A DNA stretch of 64,000 nucleotides from Cellulomonas sp. (lineage in GTDB: Bacteria > Actinomycetota > Actinomycetes > Actinomycetales > Cellulomonadaceae). The notes below the pieces were generated by a model. That model was not told the DNA's origin and did not search any database. It saw only the letters and a program-made list of their open reading frames with translations. Below, piece after piece: positions 51,229 to 59,816 of the stretch. The stretch lies in NCBI RefSeq assembly GCF_017744555.1, contig NZ_JAGIBD010000012.1, positions 62,001-126,000 of the forward strand, written 5' to 3'. Position numbers and translations under genes: made by a program. The number at the start of each line of letters is the position of its first letter. Positions within the stretch are counted from its first letter, which is position 1.

Positions 51229-51298
51229 CGGCGAAGGTCCGACACGCTCACCCGGTCAGGCCGAGCGGCCCGGCGCTCGTCGCCCCCGGGTCGCGGCG

Positions 51299-53173
51299 TC
51301 AGCGGCGGCGGCGCGTGCCGAACAGCGAGCGTGTGATCTCGCGCCCGACCTCGGTCCCCGCCGAGCGCAGCACGGAGGTGAGGATCCCGGTGGCCGCCGT
51401 CGTCGCACGGCGCCGCGCGGCCTCCTCCTCCTTGGCCCGGCGCGCGTCCTCGGTCGCCCGCGCCTTCGCCTCGGCCGCGTCCTGCTTCGCGCGCGCGGCG
51501 GCCTCGGCGGCCACCTGCTTCTCGATGTCGGCGGCGACCTGCTCGTCGTGCGCGGCCTGTGCCGCCTGGGCGGCGCGCTGTTGCAGCAGCTCGTAGGCGG
51601 ACGCCCGGTCGACCGCGGTCCCGTACTTCGCGGCGAACGGCGACGACGCGACGGCGGCTTCCAGCGTGGCGGTCGGGGTGGGTTCCATCGACGACTCGGG
51701 GGCGCGCAGCCGCGTCCACGCGACGGGCGTCGGTGCGCCCTTCTCCGAGAGCACGGTGACGATCGCCTCGCCCGTGCCGAGCGTCGTGAGCACCTCCTCG
51801 AGGTCGTAGTCCGACGTCGGGAACGTGCGGGCGGCCGCGCGCAGGGCCTTCGCGTCGTCGGGAGTGAAGGCCCGCAGGGCGTGCTGGACGCGGTTGCCGA
51901 GCTGGCCGAGCACGTCGGCGGGCACGTCCTTCGGGCTCTGCGTGACGAAGAAGACTCCGACGCCCTTCGACCGGATGAGCCGCACCGTCTGCGTGACCTG
52001 CGACAGGAAGTCGTCGGACGCGTCGTGGAACAGCAGGTGGGCCTCGTCGAAGAAGAACACGAGCTTCGGCTTCTCGGGGTCGCCGACCTCGGGCAGCACC
52101 TGGAACAGCTCCGCGAGCAGCCACATGAGGAACGTCGAGAACAACGCGGGCCGGTCCTGCACGCCCGGCAGCTCCAGGGCCGTGACGACCCCGCGCCCGT
52201 CCGGCGCGACCCGCAGCAGGTCCGCCACGTCGAACGCAGGCTCGCCGAAGAACGCGTCCGCACCCTGGCTCTGCAACGACACGATCTCCCGCAGGATGAC
52301 GCCCGCCGTCGCCGCCGACAGCCCGCCGATGCCCTTGAGCTGCTCCTCGCCCTCGTCGCCCACCAGGAACGCGATCGTCGACTGCAGGTCCTTGAGGTCG
52401 AGCAGGGCCAGCCCCTGGGTGTCGGCCCAGTGCATGATGAGGCCGAGGCTCGACTCCTGGGTCGCGTTGAGGCCGAGCACCTTCGCGAGCAGCAGCGGTC
52501 CGAAGTCCGTGACCGTCGTGCGGACCGGGTTGCCCGTGCCCATGCCGCCGAGCGTGAGCAGCTCGACGGGGTACGCCGTCGGGGTCCAGTCCTGGCCGAG
52601 CGCCTGCGCGCGAGCGGTCAGCTTGTCGCTCGGCGTGCCCGGCGACGCGAGGCCGGACAGGTCGCCCTTGATGTCCGCGACGAACACCGGGACACCCGCC
52701 GCCGACAGGGCCTCCGTCATGCCCTGGAGCGTCTTCGTCTTTCCCGTGCCCGTCGCGCCCGCGACCAGGCCGTGGCGGTTGAGCATCGCCATCGGGAGGC
52801 CGACCTGGGCCGCCGGGACCGGGGTGCCGTCCTCGATGAGGGCACCGAGCGGGAGGGTCGCGCCGGCGAAGGTGTAGCCCTCGGCGACCTGGGTGGCGTG
52901 CGGGGAGAGGGCGACGGGCGGAGCGGGCTGCTCGACGGGTGCGGCCTGCTCGACGGACGGGGCGGGCTGCTCGACGGGTGCGGCCTGCTCGACGGACGGG
53001 GCGGGCTGTTCGACGAGGGGTGGGGCACCCGTGGCCGCGGCCGCCTCGGCGGCGGCGAGCGCGGCTGCGGCGGCGTCGGCCCTCGCCTGGGCTGCCTCGG
53101 CGGCGGCCTGGGCGGCGGCGGCGCGGAGGGCGGCGAGGTCGGCGGACGACGGCGGGACGGCACTGTCCGACAT
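51299..53173 (-). CDS. HerA-like (DUF853) ATPase
   Basis: About 624 residues. Helicase HerA-like C-terminal family ATPase. Walker A is VAGATGTGKTKTLQGM and Walker B is KLVFFFDEAHLLF, with the arginine-finger/sensor region FFVTQSPKDVPADVLGQLGNRVQHALRAF. Before it is an Ala-rich coiled head (AALRAAAAQAAAEAAQARADA) and a tandem 13-residue repeat (VEQPAPSVEQAAP). The C-terminus is an Ala/Arg/Lys coiled-coil. The start is fixed by a TACGAT -10 box. These ATPases resemble FtsK/HerA motors but are not ESX EccC-type; DNA substrate is inferred. Confidence 0.88.
   Translation of the reverse strand: MSDSAVPPSSADLAALRAAAAQAAAEAAQARADAAAAALAAAEAAAATGAPPLVEQPAPSVEQAAPVEQPAPSVEQAAPVEQPAPPVALSPHATQVAEGYTFAGATLPLGALIEDGTPVPAAQVGLPMAMLNRHGLVAGATGTGKTKTLQGMTEALSAAGVPVFVADIKGDLSGLASPGTPSDKLTARAQALGQDWTPTAYPVELLTLGGMGTGNPVRTTVTDFGPLLLAKVLGLNATQESSLGLIMHWADTQGLALLDLKDLQSTIAFLVGDEGEEQLKGIGGLSAATAGVILREIVSLQSQGADAFFGEPAFDVADLLRVAPDGRGVVTALELPGVQDRPALFSTFLMWLLAELFQVLPEVGDPEKPKLVFFFDEAHLLFHDASDDFLSQVTQTVRLIRSKGVGVFFVTQSPKDVPADVLGQLGNRVQHALRAFTPDDAKALRAAARTFPTSDYDLEEVLTTLGTGEAIVTVLSEKGAPTPVAWTRLRAPESSMEPTPTATLEAAVASSPFAAKYGTAVDRASAYELLQQRAAQAAQAAHDEQVAADIEKQVAAEAAARAKQDAAEAKARATEDARRAKEEEAARRRATTAATGILTSVLRSAGTEVGREITRSLFGTRRRR
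52922..53012. repeat. 39-bp tandem repeat inside the HerA-like gene
   Basis: Two full units and a partial third unit of a 39-bp repeat encode VEQPAPSVEQAAP in tandem, forming a flexible Pro/Glu linker between the coiled head and the ATPase. Confidence 0.7.
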
Positions 53174-53179
53174 GCCGAA

Positions 53180-53185
53180 ATCGTA
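53180..53185 (-). promoter_or_regulatory. -10 element TACGAT for the HerA-like gene
   Basis: Ends 6 nt before the ATG at 53173. Confidence 0.55.
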
Positions 53186-53350
53186 GGGCCCGCTCCCCCC
53201 GGACGCCTCGGCGGAGAGGGCCGGTGTGACGAGCGGGCGGCCCTCGCACCTCGTCGTGGGCCGGTGTCGCAAGTCGTAAACCTTTAGCGGTCCATCGCGC
53301 ACCGGCGTTCCGCCCCACCTCCACTGACCCCCGCCCTAGCGTCGCGAGTC

Positions 53351-53360
53351 GAAGCGCTTC
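53351..53360 (+). promoter_or_regulatory. LacI-type palindrome GAAGCGCTTC upstream of the CBM2 glycosidase
   Basis: A perfect 10-bp palindrome lies 23 nt before the ATG of the secreted glycosidase. Related CG-centred sites are used by LacI-type cellulose/sugar regulators in actinobacteria. A TAAA-CC-TTTA element sits about 80 nt further upstream. Confidence 0.5.
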
Positions 53361-53383
53361 ACCCCTCCCGATTGGAGCCCCCG

Positions 53384-55399
53384 ATGAGAGCACGCAGGGC
53401 AGCGCTGGTCGCCCTCCTCGTCACGACGACAGGTGCCGTCGCCCTCCCCCAGGCCCATGCCGCCGACACCCCGGTCCAGGTCGACGTGGACGTCCGCGCG
53501 GGACTCGCGACCGTCGGCGACGCCGCCGTCGGCGTCAACCACGCCGTCTGGGACTCCGAGCTCGGCACGGACGCCGTCGCCGACCTCCTCAAGGGCGCCG
53601 GCACGCAGGTGATGCGGTACCCCGGCGGGTCGTACTCCGACATCTACCACTGGAAGGACAACACGGCCCCGGGCGGGTACGTCGCCCCGAACACCGACTT
53701 CGACCACTTCATGGCCGGCGTGCAGCGTGCCGGCGGACAGGCGATGGTCATCGCGAACTACGGCACGGGCACGCCGCAGGAGGCGGCGGACTGGGTGCGG
53801 TACGCCAACGTCGAGAAGAAGTACGGCGTGACGTACTGGGAGATCGGCAACGAGATCTACGGCAACGGGCACTACGGGGCGAGCTGGGAGGCCGACGACC
53901 ACCCGGCGAAGACCCCGGCCGAGTACGCGACGAACCTCGTGGAGTTCTCGCGCGCGATGAAGGCCGTCGACCCGACGATCAAGATCGGTGCCGTCCTGAC
54001 GACGCCCGGCAACTGGCCGGACGGGATCGTCGCGGCCGGTGACGCGGGGACGTGGAACCAGGTGGTGCTGTCCATCGCGGCGGCGGACATCGACTTCGCG
54101 ATCCTGCACTGGTACCCGGGCGGCTCGTCTGGCCCGGAGGCGCTCGGCAAGGTCGCGCAGGCGTCGGACATCACGGCGATGACGCGCCGGCTCCTCGACC
54201 GGTACTCGCCGGACCGGCGGATCGGCATCGCGGTCACCGAGATCAACACCGGCTACGGGCAGAACACGCAGCCGGGCGCGCTGTTCGCGGCCGACGTCTA
54301 CGGCTCGCTGCTGGAGAACGGCGTGCTCTCGGTGGACTGGTGGGACGTGCACAACGGCGTCGGCACCGTCTCGACGGTCGCCGGGCAGACCGACTACAAC
54401 GACTTCGGCCTCCTCTCGAGCGGCACGTGCACGGCGGACGGCACCGTCTGCGAGCCGGCGAAGAACACCCCGTTCGGCCCGTACTACGGGCTCTCGCTCG
54501 TCTCGAAGCTGGCTCGGCCGGGTGCGCAGTTCGTCCGCGCCGCCAGCTCGGACCCGCTCGTCAAGGTGCACGCCGCGCGCCAGCCGAACGGCGACCTCGC
54601 CGTCCTGCTGACCAACGAGGACCCCGACGCCGCCCGCACCGTCGCGCTGAGCTACGCCGGCTACTCCCCGGCCGCCACCGCGAAGGTCTACAGCCACGGC
54701 AACGGCGACACGGCGATCGCGACGTCGTCAGGCAGCGGCACCAGCCGCACCCTGCCGCCGTACTCGCTCACCGTCCTGGTGCTGCACCCGACGTCGACGG
54801 CCGCCGCTCCGGCCGCACCCGGCCAGCCGGTCGCGTCGGCCGTCACCGCCCGCGACGCCACCATCTCGTGGCCCGCGGCGACCGGCGGCACGAAGTACGA
54901 GGTCCACCGGCAGGTCGGCGCGCGCAGCGAGCAGTGGGGCGAGACCACCGGCACGTCGTTCACGGTGCACAACCTCACCGCCGCGACCACGTACACCGTC
55001 AACGTGATCACGCGCGACGGCGCAGGCCGCGTCTCGTGGGCGTCAACGCCGCTCACGTTCACGACCGGCACGCCCGACCCGGCCGCCTGCGCGGTGACGT
55101 TCACCGACGCCAACGACTGGGGCAACGGCTACGTCGGCAGCATCGACATCACCAACACCGGCAAGGAGCCCGTCGCCACCTGGACGCTCCGGTTCACCTG
55201 GCCGACCGGCTGGCAGCAGCTCAACAGCGGCTGGAACGGCGACTGGGCGCAGTCGGGCAGCACGGTGACGGTGAGCAACGCGACCGCCCCGCTCGCTCCG
55301 GGCGCCACGGTGAACGTCGGGTTCGTCGGCTCCTACCAGGGCCCGAACGTGCTCCCGGGCCTGTTCACCCTCAACGGCAAGACCTGCACGACCCGCTGA
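53384..55399 (+). CDS. Secreted clan GH-A glycosidase (arabinofuranosidase-like) with FN3 and CBM2
   Basis: 671 residues. Signal peptide MRARRAALVALLVTTTGAVALPQAHA. The catalytic domain (about 28-475) is a (beta/alpha)8 type with the acid/base in TYWEIGNEIYG (E157) and a likely nucleophile in IAVTEINTGYG, plus RYPGGSYSDIYHW near the N-terminus, all resembling GH51-type alpha-L-arabinofuranosidases. An FN3 domain (APGQPVASAVTARDATISWP...) and a family 2 cellulose-binding module (CAVTFTDANDWGNGYVGSIDITNTGKEPV..., SGWNGDW) follow. It would be exported and bind plant cell wall. The exact GH family and substrate are not certain. Confidence 0.88.
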   Translation: MRARRAALVALLVTTTGAVALPQAHAADTPVQVDVDVRAGLATVGDAAVGVNHAVWDSELGTDAVADLLKGAGTQVMRYPGGSYSDIYHWKDNTAPGGYVAPNTDFDHFMAGVQRAGGQAMVIANYGTGTPQEAADWVRYANVEKKYGVTYWEIGNEIYGNGHYGASWEADDHPAKTPAEYATNLVEFSRAMKAVDPTIKIGAVLTTPGNWPDGIVAAGDAGTWNQVVLSIAAADIDFAILHWYPGGSSGPEALGKVAQASDITAMTRRLLDRYSPDRRIGIAVTEINTGYGQNTQPGALFAADVYGSLLENGVLSVDWWDVHNGVGTVSTVAGQTDYNDFGLLSSGTCTADGTVCEPAKNTPFGPYYGLSLVSKLARPGAQFVRAASSDPLVKVHAARQPNGDLAVLLTNEDPDAARTVALSYAGYSPAATAKVYSHGNGDTAIATSSGSGTSRTLPPYSLTVLVLHPTSTAAAPAAPGQPVASAVTARDATISWPAATGGTKYEVHRQVGARSEQWGETTGTSFTVHNLTAATTYTVNVITRDGAGRVSWASTPLTFTTGTPDPAACAVTFTDANDWGNGYVGSIDITNTGKEPVATWTLRFTWPTGWQQLNSGWNGDWAQSGSTVTVSNATAPLAPGATVNVGFVGSYQGPNVLPGLFTLNGKTCTTR

Positions 55400-55408
55400 C
55401 CGGGTGAC

Positions 55409-55437
55409 CAGGGGGCGCGGCGGGTCCGCGCCCCCTG
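55409..55437 (+). terminator. Terminator hairpin after the CBM2 glycosidase
   Basis: A perfect 12-bp stem (CAGGGGGCGCGG with CCGCGCCCCCTG) with a 5-nt loop begins 10 nt after the stop. Confidence 0.75.
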
Positions 55438-55446
55438 CTCCGCCCC

Positions 55447-55452
55447 TACCCT
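55447..55452 (+). promoter_or_regulatory. -10 element TACCCT for the 41-aa membrane peptide
   Basis: Ends 6 nt before the ATG at 55459. Confidence 0.5.
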
Positions 55453-55458
55453 GCGGCA

Positions 55459-55584
55459 ATGGGGCGCCGACGGAAGACCCTGGGCCCGCAGGACATCGAC
55501 GACGTCGGGTACGCCGCCCTCGTGGGCGCACTGACGTTCCTCGGCGTCGTCGGCGCCGTCGTCCTGTGCATGACCGCCGGCTGA
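55459..55584 (+). CDS. 41-residue single-span membrane protein, unknown
   Basis: A small ORF below the length cut-off of the ORF track: MGRRRKTLGPQDIDDVGY, then one hydrophobic segment AALVGALTFLGVVGAVVLCMTAG. A TACCCT hexamer at leaderless distance and a terminator of the previous gene just upstream support an independent gene. No family is recognised. Confidence 0.55.
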   Translation: MGRRRKTLGPQDIDDVGYAALVGALTFLGVVGAVVLCMTAG

Positions 55585-55606
55585 GGGCGGCCTCTTCGCG
55601 GTCGCG

Positions 55607-55966
55607 TCAGGACTGCGTGAGCCGGGCGGCGTGCTCCTCCTCGTCGGCCGTGACGTCGTCGCTCGCCGTGCTGACCAAGGTCCACCGGCTCGTCCGCCCG
55701 TCCGGGCCGTCGACGGCACCGCCCGCGAGCGCCCGGCCGATCCGGTCGCGCACCTCGGCCTCGTCGGCCGGCTCGGCCGCGAACAGGATCCGCAGGTGCG
55801 CGAGGCCGTCCACGTCCTCCACCGCGGTGTGGTGCGGGGCCAGCGGGCACGGCGGTTCGTGGTCCCACGACCCGCAGAGGTCGAGCGTGACCGCTGCACC
55901 CGGTCCGGCGAGGTCGGCGCCGGGCGCCAGCGCGACGACGGCGGTCTGCGCGTAGGCGGTGCGCAC
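55607..55966 (-). CDS. Uncharacterised protein (119 aa), cotranscribed with the lyase-family gene
   Basis: 119 residues from a GTG one base after the stop of the isocitrate-lyase-family gene, so almost certainly in the same operon. Alternating beta/alpha: MRTAYAQTAVVALAPGADLAG, CGSWDHEPPCPLAPHHTAVEDVDGLAHLRILFAAEP, DEAEVRDRIGRAL. One CxxxxxxxC pair and two adjacent His are present but no known motif. No signal peptide. Confidence 0.7.
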   Translation of the reverse strand: MRTAYAQTAVVALAPGADLAGPGAAVTLDLCGSWDHEPPCPLAPHHTAVEDVDGLAHLRILFAAEPADEAEVRDRIGRALAGGAVDGPDGRTSRWTLVSTASDDVTADEEEHAARLTQS

Positions 55967-55967
55967 G

Positions 55968-56768
55968 TCAGGACCCGAGCCGTCGTTGCAGGTCGGCGTA
56001 GGAGACGACGCCGTCGAGGAAGGCGAGGGTGCCGGTGTCGAGCAGCTCGCGTCCGGCCCGCTCCAGCGTGCTCAGCGCGGCGCGCGCGAGGCTGCCACCC
56101 AGGCTGACGCGCCTCACGCCGAGCGAGAAGAGGGTCGGCGCGTCGATCGCGCTCGCCAGTCCCGCCACGATGTTGAGCGGGCCGGGGATCGCGTCGGCGA
56201 GCCGGCGGATCGTCTCCGCCTCGACCACGCCGGGCACGAACACGCAGTCGGCCCCCGCCTCGACATACCGGGTCGCGCGTTCGACGGTCTCGTCGAACGG
56301 GTCGCCCGAGGCGCCGACGAAGTACGTGTCGGTCCGGGCGTTGAGCACGAACGTCCCGGCCGGTGCCGCGGCACGCGCCGCCGCGACGCGGTCGACGGCC
56401 TCGTCGACGCCGAACAGCACGCCGCCGCGCACGTCCTCCAGGTTGCCGCCCACCACGCCGGCCTCCACGGCCCGGGCGACGGTGCGCGCGACGTCGTCCG
56501 GGGTGTCGCCGTAGCCCGACTCGAGGTCGGCGCTCACCGGGACGTCCACGGCGGACACGATGCGGGCGACGTGCTCGAGCATCGTCGTACCGTCGACCGC
56601 TCCCCCGTCGGGCACGCCGAGCGACCACGCGATGCCCGCGCTCGTCGTCGCGATCGCCGGGAACCCGAGGCCCTCGAGGATCCGGGCCGACCCACCGTCC
56701 CACGCGTTGGGCAGCACGAAGCCCGGGCCGGCGTGCAGGGCGAGGAGCGCAGCAGCCTTGTCGGTCAT
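55968..56768 (-). CDS. Isocitrate lyase/PEP mutase-family protein
   Basis: 266 residues, (beta/alpha)8 fold. Segments GPGFVLPNAWDGGSARILEGLGFPAIATTSAGIAWSLG, SADLESGYGDTPDDVARTV, NARTDTYF and RRVSLGGSLARAAL are typical of the oxaloacetate decarboxylase/carboxyphosphonoenolpyruvate mutase-like branch. The KKCGH catalytic motif of true isocitrate lyases is absent. It probably cleaves or decarboxylates a 2-oxo or phosphono acid. The downstream 119-aa gene is coupled by a 1-nt gap. Confidence 0.87.
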   Translation of the reverse strand: MTDKAAALLALHAGPGFVLPNAWDGGSARILEGLGFPAIATTSAGIAWSLGVPDGGAVDGTTMLEHVARIVSAVDVPVSADLESGYGDTPDDVARTVARAVEAGVVGGNLEDVRGGVLFGVDEAVDRVAAARAAAPAGTFVLNARTDTYFVGASGDPFDETVERATRYVEAGADCVFVPGVVEAETIRRLADAIPGPLNIVAGLASAIDAPTLFSLGVRRVSLGGSLARAALSTLERAGRELLDTGTLAFLDGVVSYADLQRRLGS

Positions 56769-56918
56769 CGCTCGCTCGCGTCGACGGTGTGCGACGTCGT
56801 CATCGCCCCAGAGTCGTCAGACTCGGTCTGGTCCGTCAACGTCGGGCCGGCACGGGCGGCGCGTCCGCGTCGAGCCCGCCGTGTCGAGACGGGCGCGCGT
56901 TCCCCGTGTCCGGTCCGC

Positions 56919-56924
56919 TACGTT
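56919..56924 (+). promoter_or_regulatory. -10 element TACGTT for the DUF6318-like lipoprotein
   Basis: Ends 7 nt before the ATG at 56932. Confidence 0.5.
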
Positions 56925-56931
56925 CCGCGCC

Positions 56932-57510
56932 ATGCTCCTGCGCCGTCATCTCGTCGCCCCGCTCGCGGTCGCGCTCCTCACGGCGACGCTCGCCGCCTGC
57001 ACCGGCTCCGCACCGGCTGACCCGACGACCGCTCCGACGACGTCGGCGTCCGCGCCGGCCGACGAGGCGACTCCATCCACGGCCGCCACCCCGGAGGCGT
57101 CGGCCACACCGACCGACGAGTCCTCTCCGGCCGCGCCGGCGGCCCTCAAGCAGCCCGCGAGCGCGGAGGGAGCCCAGGACGTCTCCCGCTACTTCATGGA
57201 GCTCTACCCGTACGTGCTGCGGACCGGCGACGTCGAGCCGTGGACGACCCTCAGCAGCCCCGACTGCACCACGTGCAGCGCCGTGACCGAAGGCGCCGCC
57301 GATCCGGACCCGACGTCGAAGCAGGCCGTCGACATCCGTTCCGTGACCGCGACCGAGGACTCGCCGGGAAGCTTCTCGGTGTCCATGGACATGTACGAGA
57401 CCCCTCGCGTCGCACCGGACGTCGTGCACTTCGCCGTCACCTTGTCGCTCGTCCACGACGGCACGGCGTGGCACGTGACGGCGGTCCGCCCCACACGCCT
57501 GGAGTCCTGA
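56932..57510 (+). CDS. DUF6318-like lipoprotein
   Basis: 192 residues. Signal peptide with lipobox LAAC (ALLTATLAACTGS), then a 50-residue Thr/Ser/Ala/Pro linker. The folded part is AEGAQDVSRYFMELYPYVLRTGDVEPWTTLSSPDCTTCSAVTEG, with a CxxC pair, and a beta-rich C-terminus (FSVSMDMYETPRVAPDVVHFAVTLSLVHDG). This matches DUF6318-type actinobacterial lipoproteins from memory. Anchored outside the membrane; function unknown. Confidence 0.82.
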   Translation: MLLRRHLVAPLAVALLTATLAACTGSAPADPTTAPTTSASAPADEATPSTAATPEASATPTDESSPAAPAALKQPASAEGAQDVSRYFMELYPYVLRTGDVEPWTTLSSPDCTTCSAVTEGAADPDPTSKQAVDIRSVTATEDSPGSFSVSMDMYETPRVAPDVVHFAVTLSLVHDGTAWHVTAVRPTRLES

Positions 57511-57610
57511 CAGGTCCGCTCGTCCCGGCGTGCGGTGGGTGGAGGTCTGGTCCCGGGCCTCAAGGTCGGCCGGCCGGGGCCCGATCTGTTCGTCATGCAG
57601 ACGAAGGACC

Positions 57611-57631
57611 TCGCGGCCGCGTAGGCCGCGA
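57611..57631 (+). terminator. Short hairpin before the transglycosylase-like gene
   Basis: TCGCGGCC-GCGTA-GGCCGCGA is a perfect 8-bp stem between the lipoprotein and transglycosylase genes. It could end the first transcript or fold in the 5' UTR of the second; position alone does not decide. Confidence 0.4.
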
Positions 57632-57640
57632 CCATCCGAC

Positions 57641-58366
57641 ATGGGCCGGCACCAGGCGGCTCCCACCCCGCACCGGCTGCCCCTCGCGCGGTGGGCTCGC
57701 GCGTCCCTGCGTCCCGTGGCCGGCGGCGTCGCGCTCGGTGCCGCGGTCATGGCGTTCGCGCAGATCGACCCCGACACGTCGTCGCCGGCGTTCGGGGTCT
57801 CGTCGACCGAGGCGGCCGACCTGGTCGGGCCGACCACGGTCTCCGCCCCCGCAGAGGCGACGTGGACCAGCACGGACGCGGACACGACCTGGCTGACCGA
57901 CGCGATCGCGGCGGAGGCGGCGGAGCGCGCCCGAGTCGCTGCCGAGGCCGAGGACGCCCGCCTGGCCGCGGAGGCGGAGGCCGCCCGTCTCGCGCAGGTC
58001 GAGGCGGAGCACGCCGCCGCACGCCGGGCCGCGCGGAGCATGACCCGCGGCACGTCGGCCCCGGTGGCGAGCGTGCCCGTCGGCGAGGTCAAGCAGTACG
58101 CCGCGGGCCTGGTCGGCGCGGACCAGTGGGGCTGCCTCGACGCCCTCTGGCAGCGTGAGTCGGGGTGGGACCCGTCGGCGACCAACCGGTCGTCCGGTGC
58201 GTTCGGGATCCCGCAGTCCCTGCCGGGCGCGAAGATGGCCTCGGCCGGCGCCGACTGGCGCACCAACCCCCTCACGCAGGTGCGGTGGGGCGTGTCCTAC
58301 ATCGAGGGTCGCTACGGCAGCCCCTGTGCGGCGTGGCAGCACTCGCAGTCGACGGGCTGGTACTGA
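57641..58366 (+). CDS. Lytic transglycosylase-like secreted protein
   Basis: About 241 residues. The N-terminus has a basic head (MGRHQAAPTPHRLPLARWARASLRP) and one hydrophobic segment that may be a signal anchor, then an Ala/Glu coiled-coil (AAEAAERARVAAEAEDARLAAEAEAARLAQ). The C-terminal 80 residues form an SLT-like domain: QWGCLDALWQRESGWDPSATNRSSGAFGIPQSLPG with the catalytic Glu in RESGW, then VSYIEGRYGSPCAAWQHSQSTGWY. It would cleave or remodel peptidoglycan at the cell surface. Confidence 0.88.
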   Translation: MGRHQAAPTPHRLPLARWARASLRPVAGGVALGAAVMAFAQIDPDTSSPAFGVSSTEAADLVGPTTVSAPAEATWTSTDADTTWLTDAIAAEAAERARVAAEAEDARLAAEAEAARLAQVEAEHAAARRAARSMTRGTSAPVASVPVGEVKQYAAGLVGADQWGCLDALWQRESGWDPSATNRSSGAFGIPQSLPGAKMASAGADWRTNPLTQVRWGVSYIEGRYGSPCAAWQHSQSTGWY

Positions 58367-58390
58367 GCCCGGCAGCGGTGCGCGGTCGGC

Positions 58391-58421
58391 GGGCCGGAGG
58401 GTCTGCCCGCCCCTCCGGCCC
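58391..58421. terminator. Bidirectional terminator hairpin between convergent genes
   Basis: GGGCCGGAGGG and CCCTCCGGCCC form an 11-bp stem with further outer pairs, midway between the stops at 58366 (plus) and 58446 (minus). Confidence 0.7.
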
Positions 58422-58445
58422 GTCGGGTCCCGCGCTCCGGCGTCG

Positions 58446-59666
58446 TCAGGCCGCCTCGCACGACACGGTGGCCCCCGCGCCCGTGCCGGTCCCCTGGAAG
58501 CCGAAGCTCGTGGTCTGACCGGCCTGGAGCCTGCCGTTCCAGGCCGCGTTGGTGACGCTGACCGTGCCGCTGGAACCGCTGGCCACGCCGTTCCACGCGG
58601 TGGCGAGCGTCGCACCGCCGGGCAGGGTGAGCCGGACCTTCCACCCGTTCACGCCCGAGGTGGCGGTGACGGCGACGTTCGCGACGAAGCCGCCGGGCCA
58701 CTGGTCCGACACGGCGTAGGAGGCCGTGCACGCGCCGCTGCCCGTCGGGCTGGGGGTCGGCGTCGGGGTGGGCGTCGGTGTCGGGGTCGGCGTGGGTGTC
58801 GGGGTCGGCGTGGGCGTCGGCGTCGGGTCGCCGAGCGTGAGGTTCTTCTGCTGGACCTTCCACCGCGTGCCGCACAGTCCGCAGCTCGGGCCGACGAACG
58901 CCCGACCCGCCTCGGTGTCCCCCTTCAGCTGCCACCTGAACCACAGCGAGGCCACCCGGCCGAACTCACCGCCGTTGGTGTCGGTGTACGTCCCTCCGTG
59001 CCCCACGTCGAGGTTGCCCATGAACGCCGGCAGCCCGGAGGGCAGCTTGCTCCAGTCGTCCATCGCGTTCGGATAGGCGATGTCGCCCGAGCCGCCGATC
59101 ACGTACACGATCGGGTCGTTGAGCGCACGGAGCTGGTAGTCGTCGGCGTCGTTCAGCAGGCCGCTGCTGAAGATCCCGACGGTCGTGACGCGCGGGTCGG
59201 ACGCCACGGCGTACGCCTCGACGCCGCCGCACGACCAGCCGGCGACCCCGACCTCGCTCGTGTCGACCTTGCCGTAGAACGGGCTCTGCGGGTTCGTGTT
59301 CTGCGCGAACGCCCAGTCGATGCCCGCCGTCAGCCACGACGCGCTCTCGGTGCCCGAACCGTTCGGGGCGCCGTTCGCGATCACGAGGATCCCCTGGGAC
59401 GCGATCTCGCGCAGGAAGTTCTGGGCGTACGTGCCGTTCGCGGTGCACGCGCCGTTGCCCCAGACGACGACCGGGAGCTTCGCGGACGGCAGGGTCACCG
59501 GCCGGTAGACGGTGTGGTTCGCGAGGCTCGAGTAGGTGGTGTAGTCCGCGGGGTACGGGCCCGACCCGCCCGCGGCCGCGGCGGCGGGTGCGAGCCCGGC
59601 GGTGAGAAGCGCACCCACGGACAGTGCTGCGGTCAGGGTCGCGCGGGCGATCGATCGTCGTCTCAT
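58446..59666 (-). CDS. Secreted alpha/beta-hydrolase (esterase-like) with CBM2
   Basis: About 406 residues from an ATG with GGAGGT. Signal peptide (ATLTAALSVGALLTAGLAPAAAA). The hydrolase domain has the oxyanion strand LPVVVWGNGACTANG, nucleophile elbow VAGWSCGGVEAYA, and a likely catalytic His in NLDVGHGGTYTDTNGGEFG. A 30-residue Thr-Pro linker leads to a family 2 cellulose-binding module (CTASYAVSDQWPGGFVANVAVT..., NGWKVRLTLPGG, AWNGRLQAGQTTSFGFQGTG). It is likely an ester hydrolase acting on plant cell wall. Confidence 0.87.
   Translation of the reverse strand: MRRRSIARATLTAALSVGALLTAGLAPAAAAAGGSGPYPADYTTYSSLANHTVYRPVTLPSAKLPVVVWGNGACTANGTYAQNFLREIASQGILVIANGAPNGSGTESASWLTAGIDWAFAQNTNPQSPFYGKVDTSEVGVAGWSCGGVEAYAVASDPRVTTVGIFSSGLLNDADDYQLRALNDPIVYVIGGSGDIAYPNAMDDWSKLPSGLPAFMGNLDVGHGGTYTDTNGGEFGRVASLWFRWQLKGDTEAGRAFVGPSCGLCGTRWKVQQKNLTLGDPTPTPTPTPTPTPTPTPTPTPTPTPSPTGSGACTASYAVSDQWPGGFVANVAVTATSGVNGWKVRLTLPGGATLATAWNGVASGSSGTVSVTNAAWNGRLQAGQTTSFGFQGTGTGAGATVSCEAA
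58745..58828. repeat. Low-complexity GTCGGG/GTGGGC tract encoding the Thr-Pro linker
   Basis: An imperfect 6-bp repeat tract encodes about 14 consecutive Thr-Pro pairs. It is a spacer between hydrolase and CBM2 and a potential length-variable site. Confidence 0.7.
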
Positions 59667-59816
59667 GGGTTGCCACCTCCGGTGCCGGACGGAGCTCGTG
59701 CCGGTCGGCATCGCCGGAGGGGGCGGCGGCGTCCGGAGGGCGTGCACGCACCGGTCGAGCATGTGCGTAGTAACCGTCGCGGCAGCGACGACATCTGTCT
59801 ACGAACGCGTGGGCTG

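Noticed and set aside
51299-53173. HerA/DUF853 ATPase considered as the motor (EccC) of the type VII toxin cluster
   Set aside because: It has a single ATPase domain, lacks the EccC membrane N-terminus and triple FtsK domains, and lies about 7 kb away in an unrelated setting.
50528-53287. 919-aa plus-strand ORF
   Set aside because: Antisense of the DksA-like and HerA-like genes; low-complexity translation.
57511-57640. Possible c-di-AMP (ydaO) riboswitch ahead of the transglycosylase-like gene
   Set aside because: Such riboswitches precede actinobacterial cell-wall hydrolase genes, but I could not find the conserved core; only a simple 8-bp hairpin is visible.
58745-58828. Tandem GTCGGG-type array as a possible CRISPR or regulatory repeat
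   Set aside because: It is in frame and encodes the Thr-Pro linker between hydrolase and CBM2.
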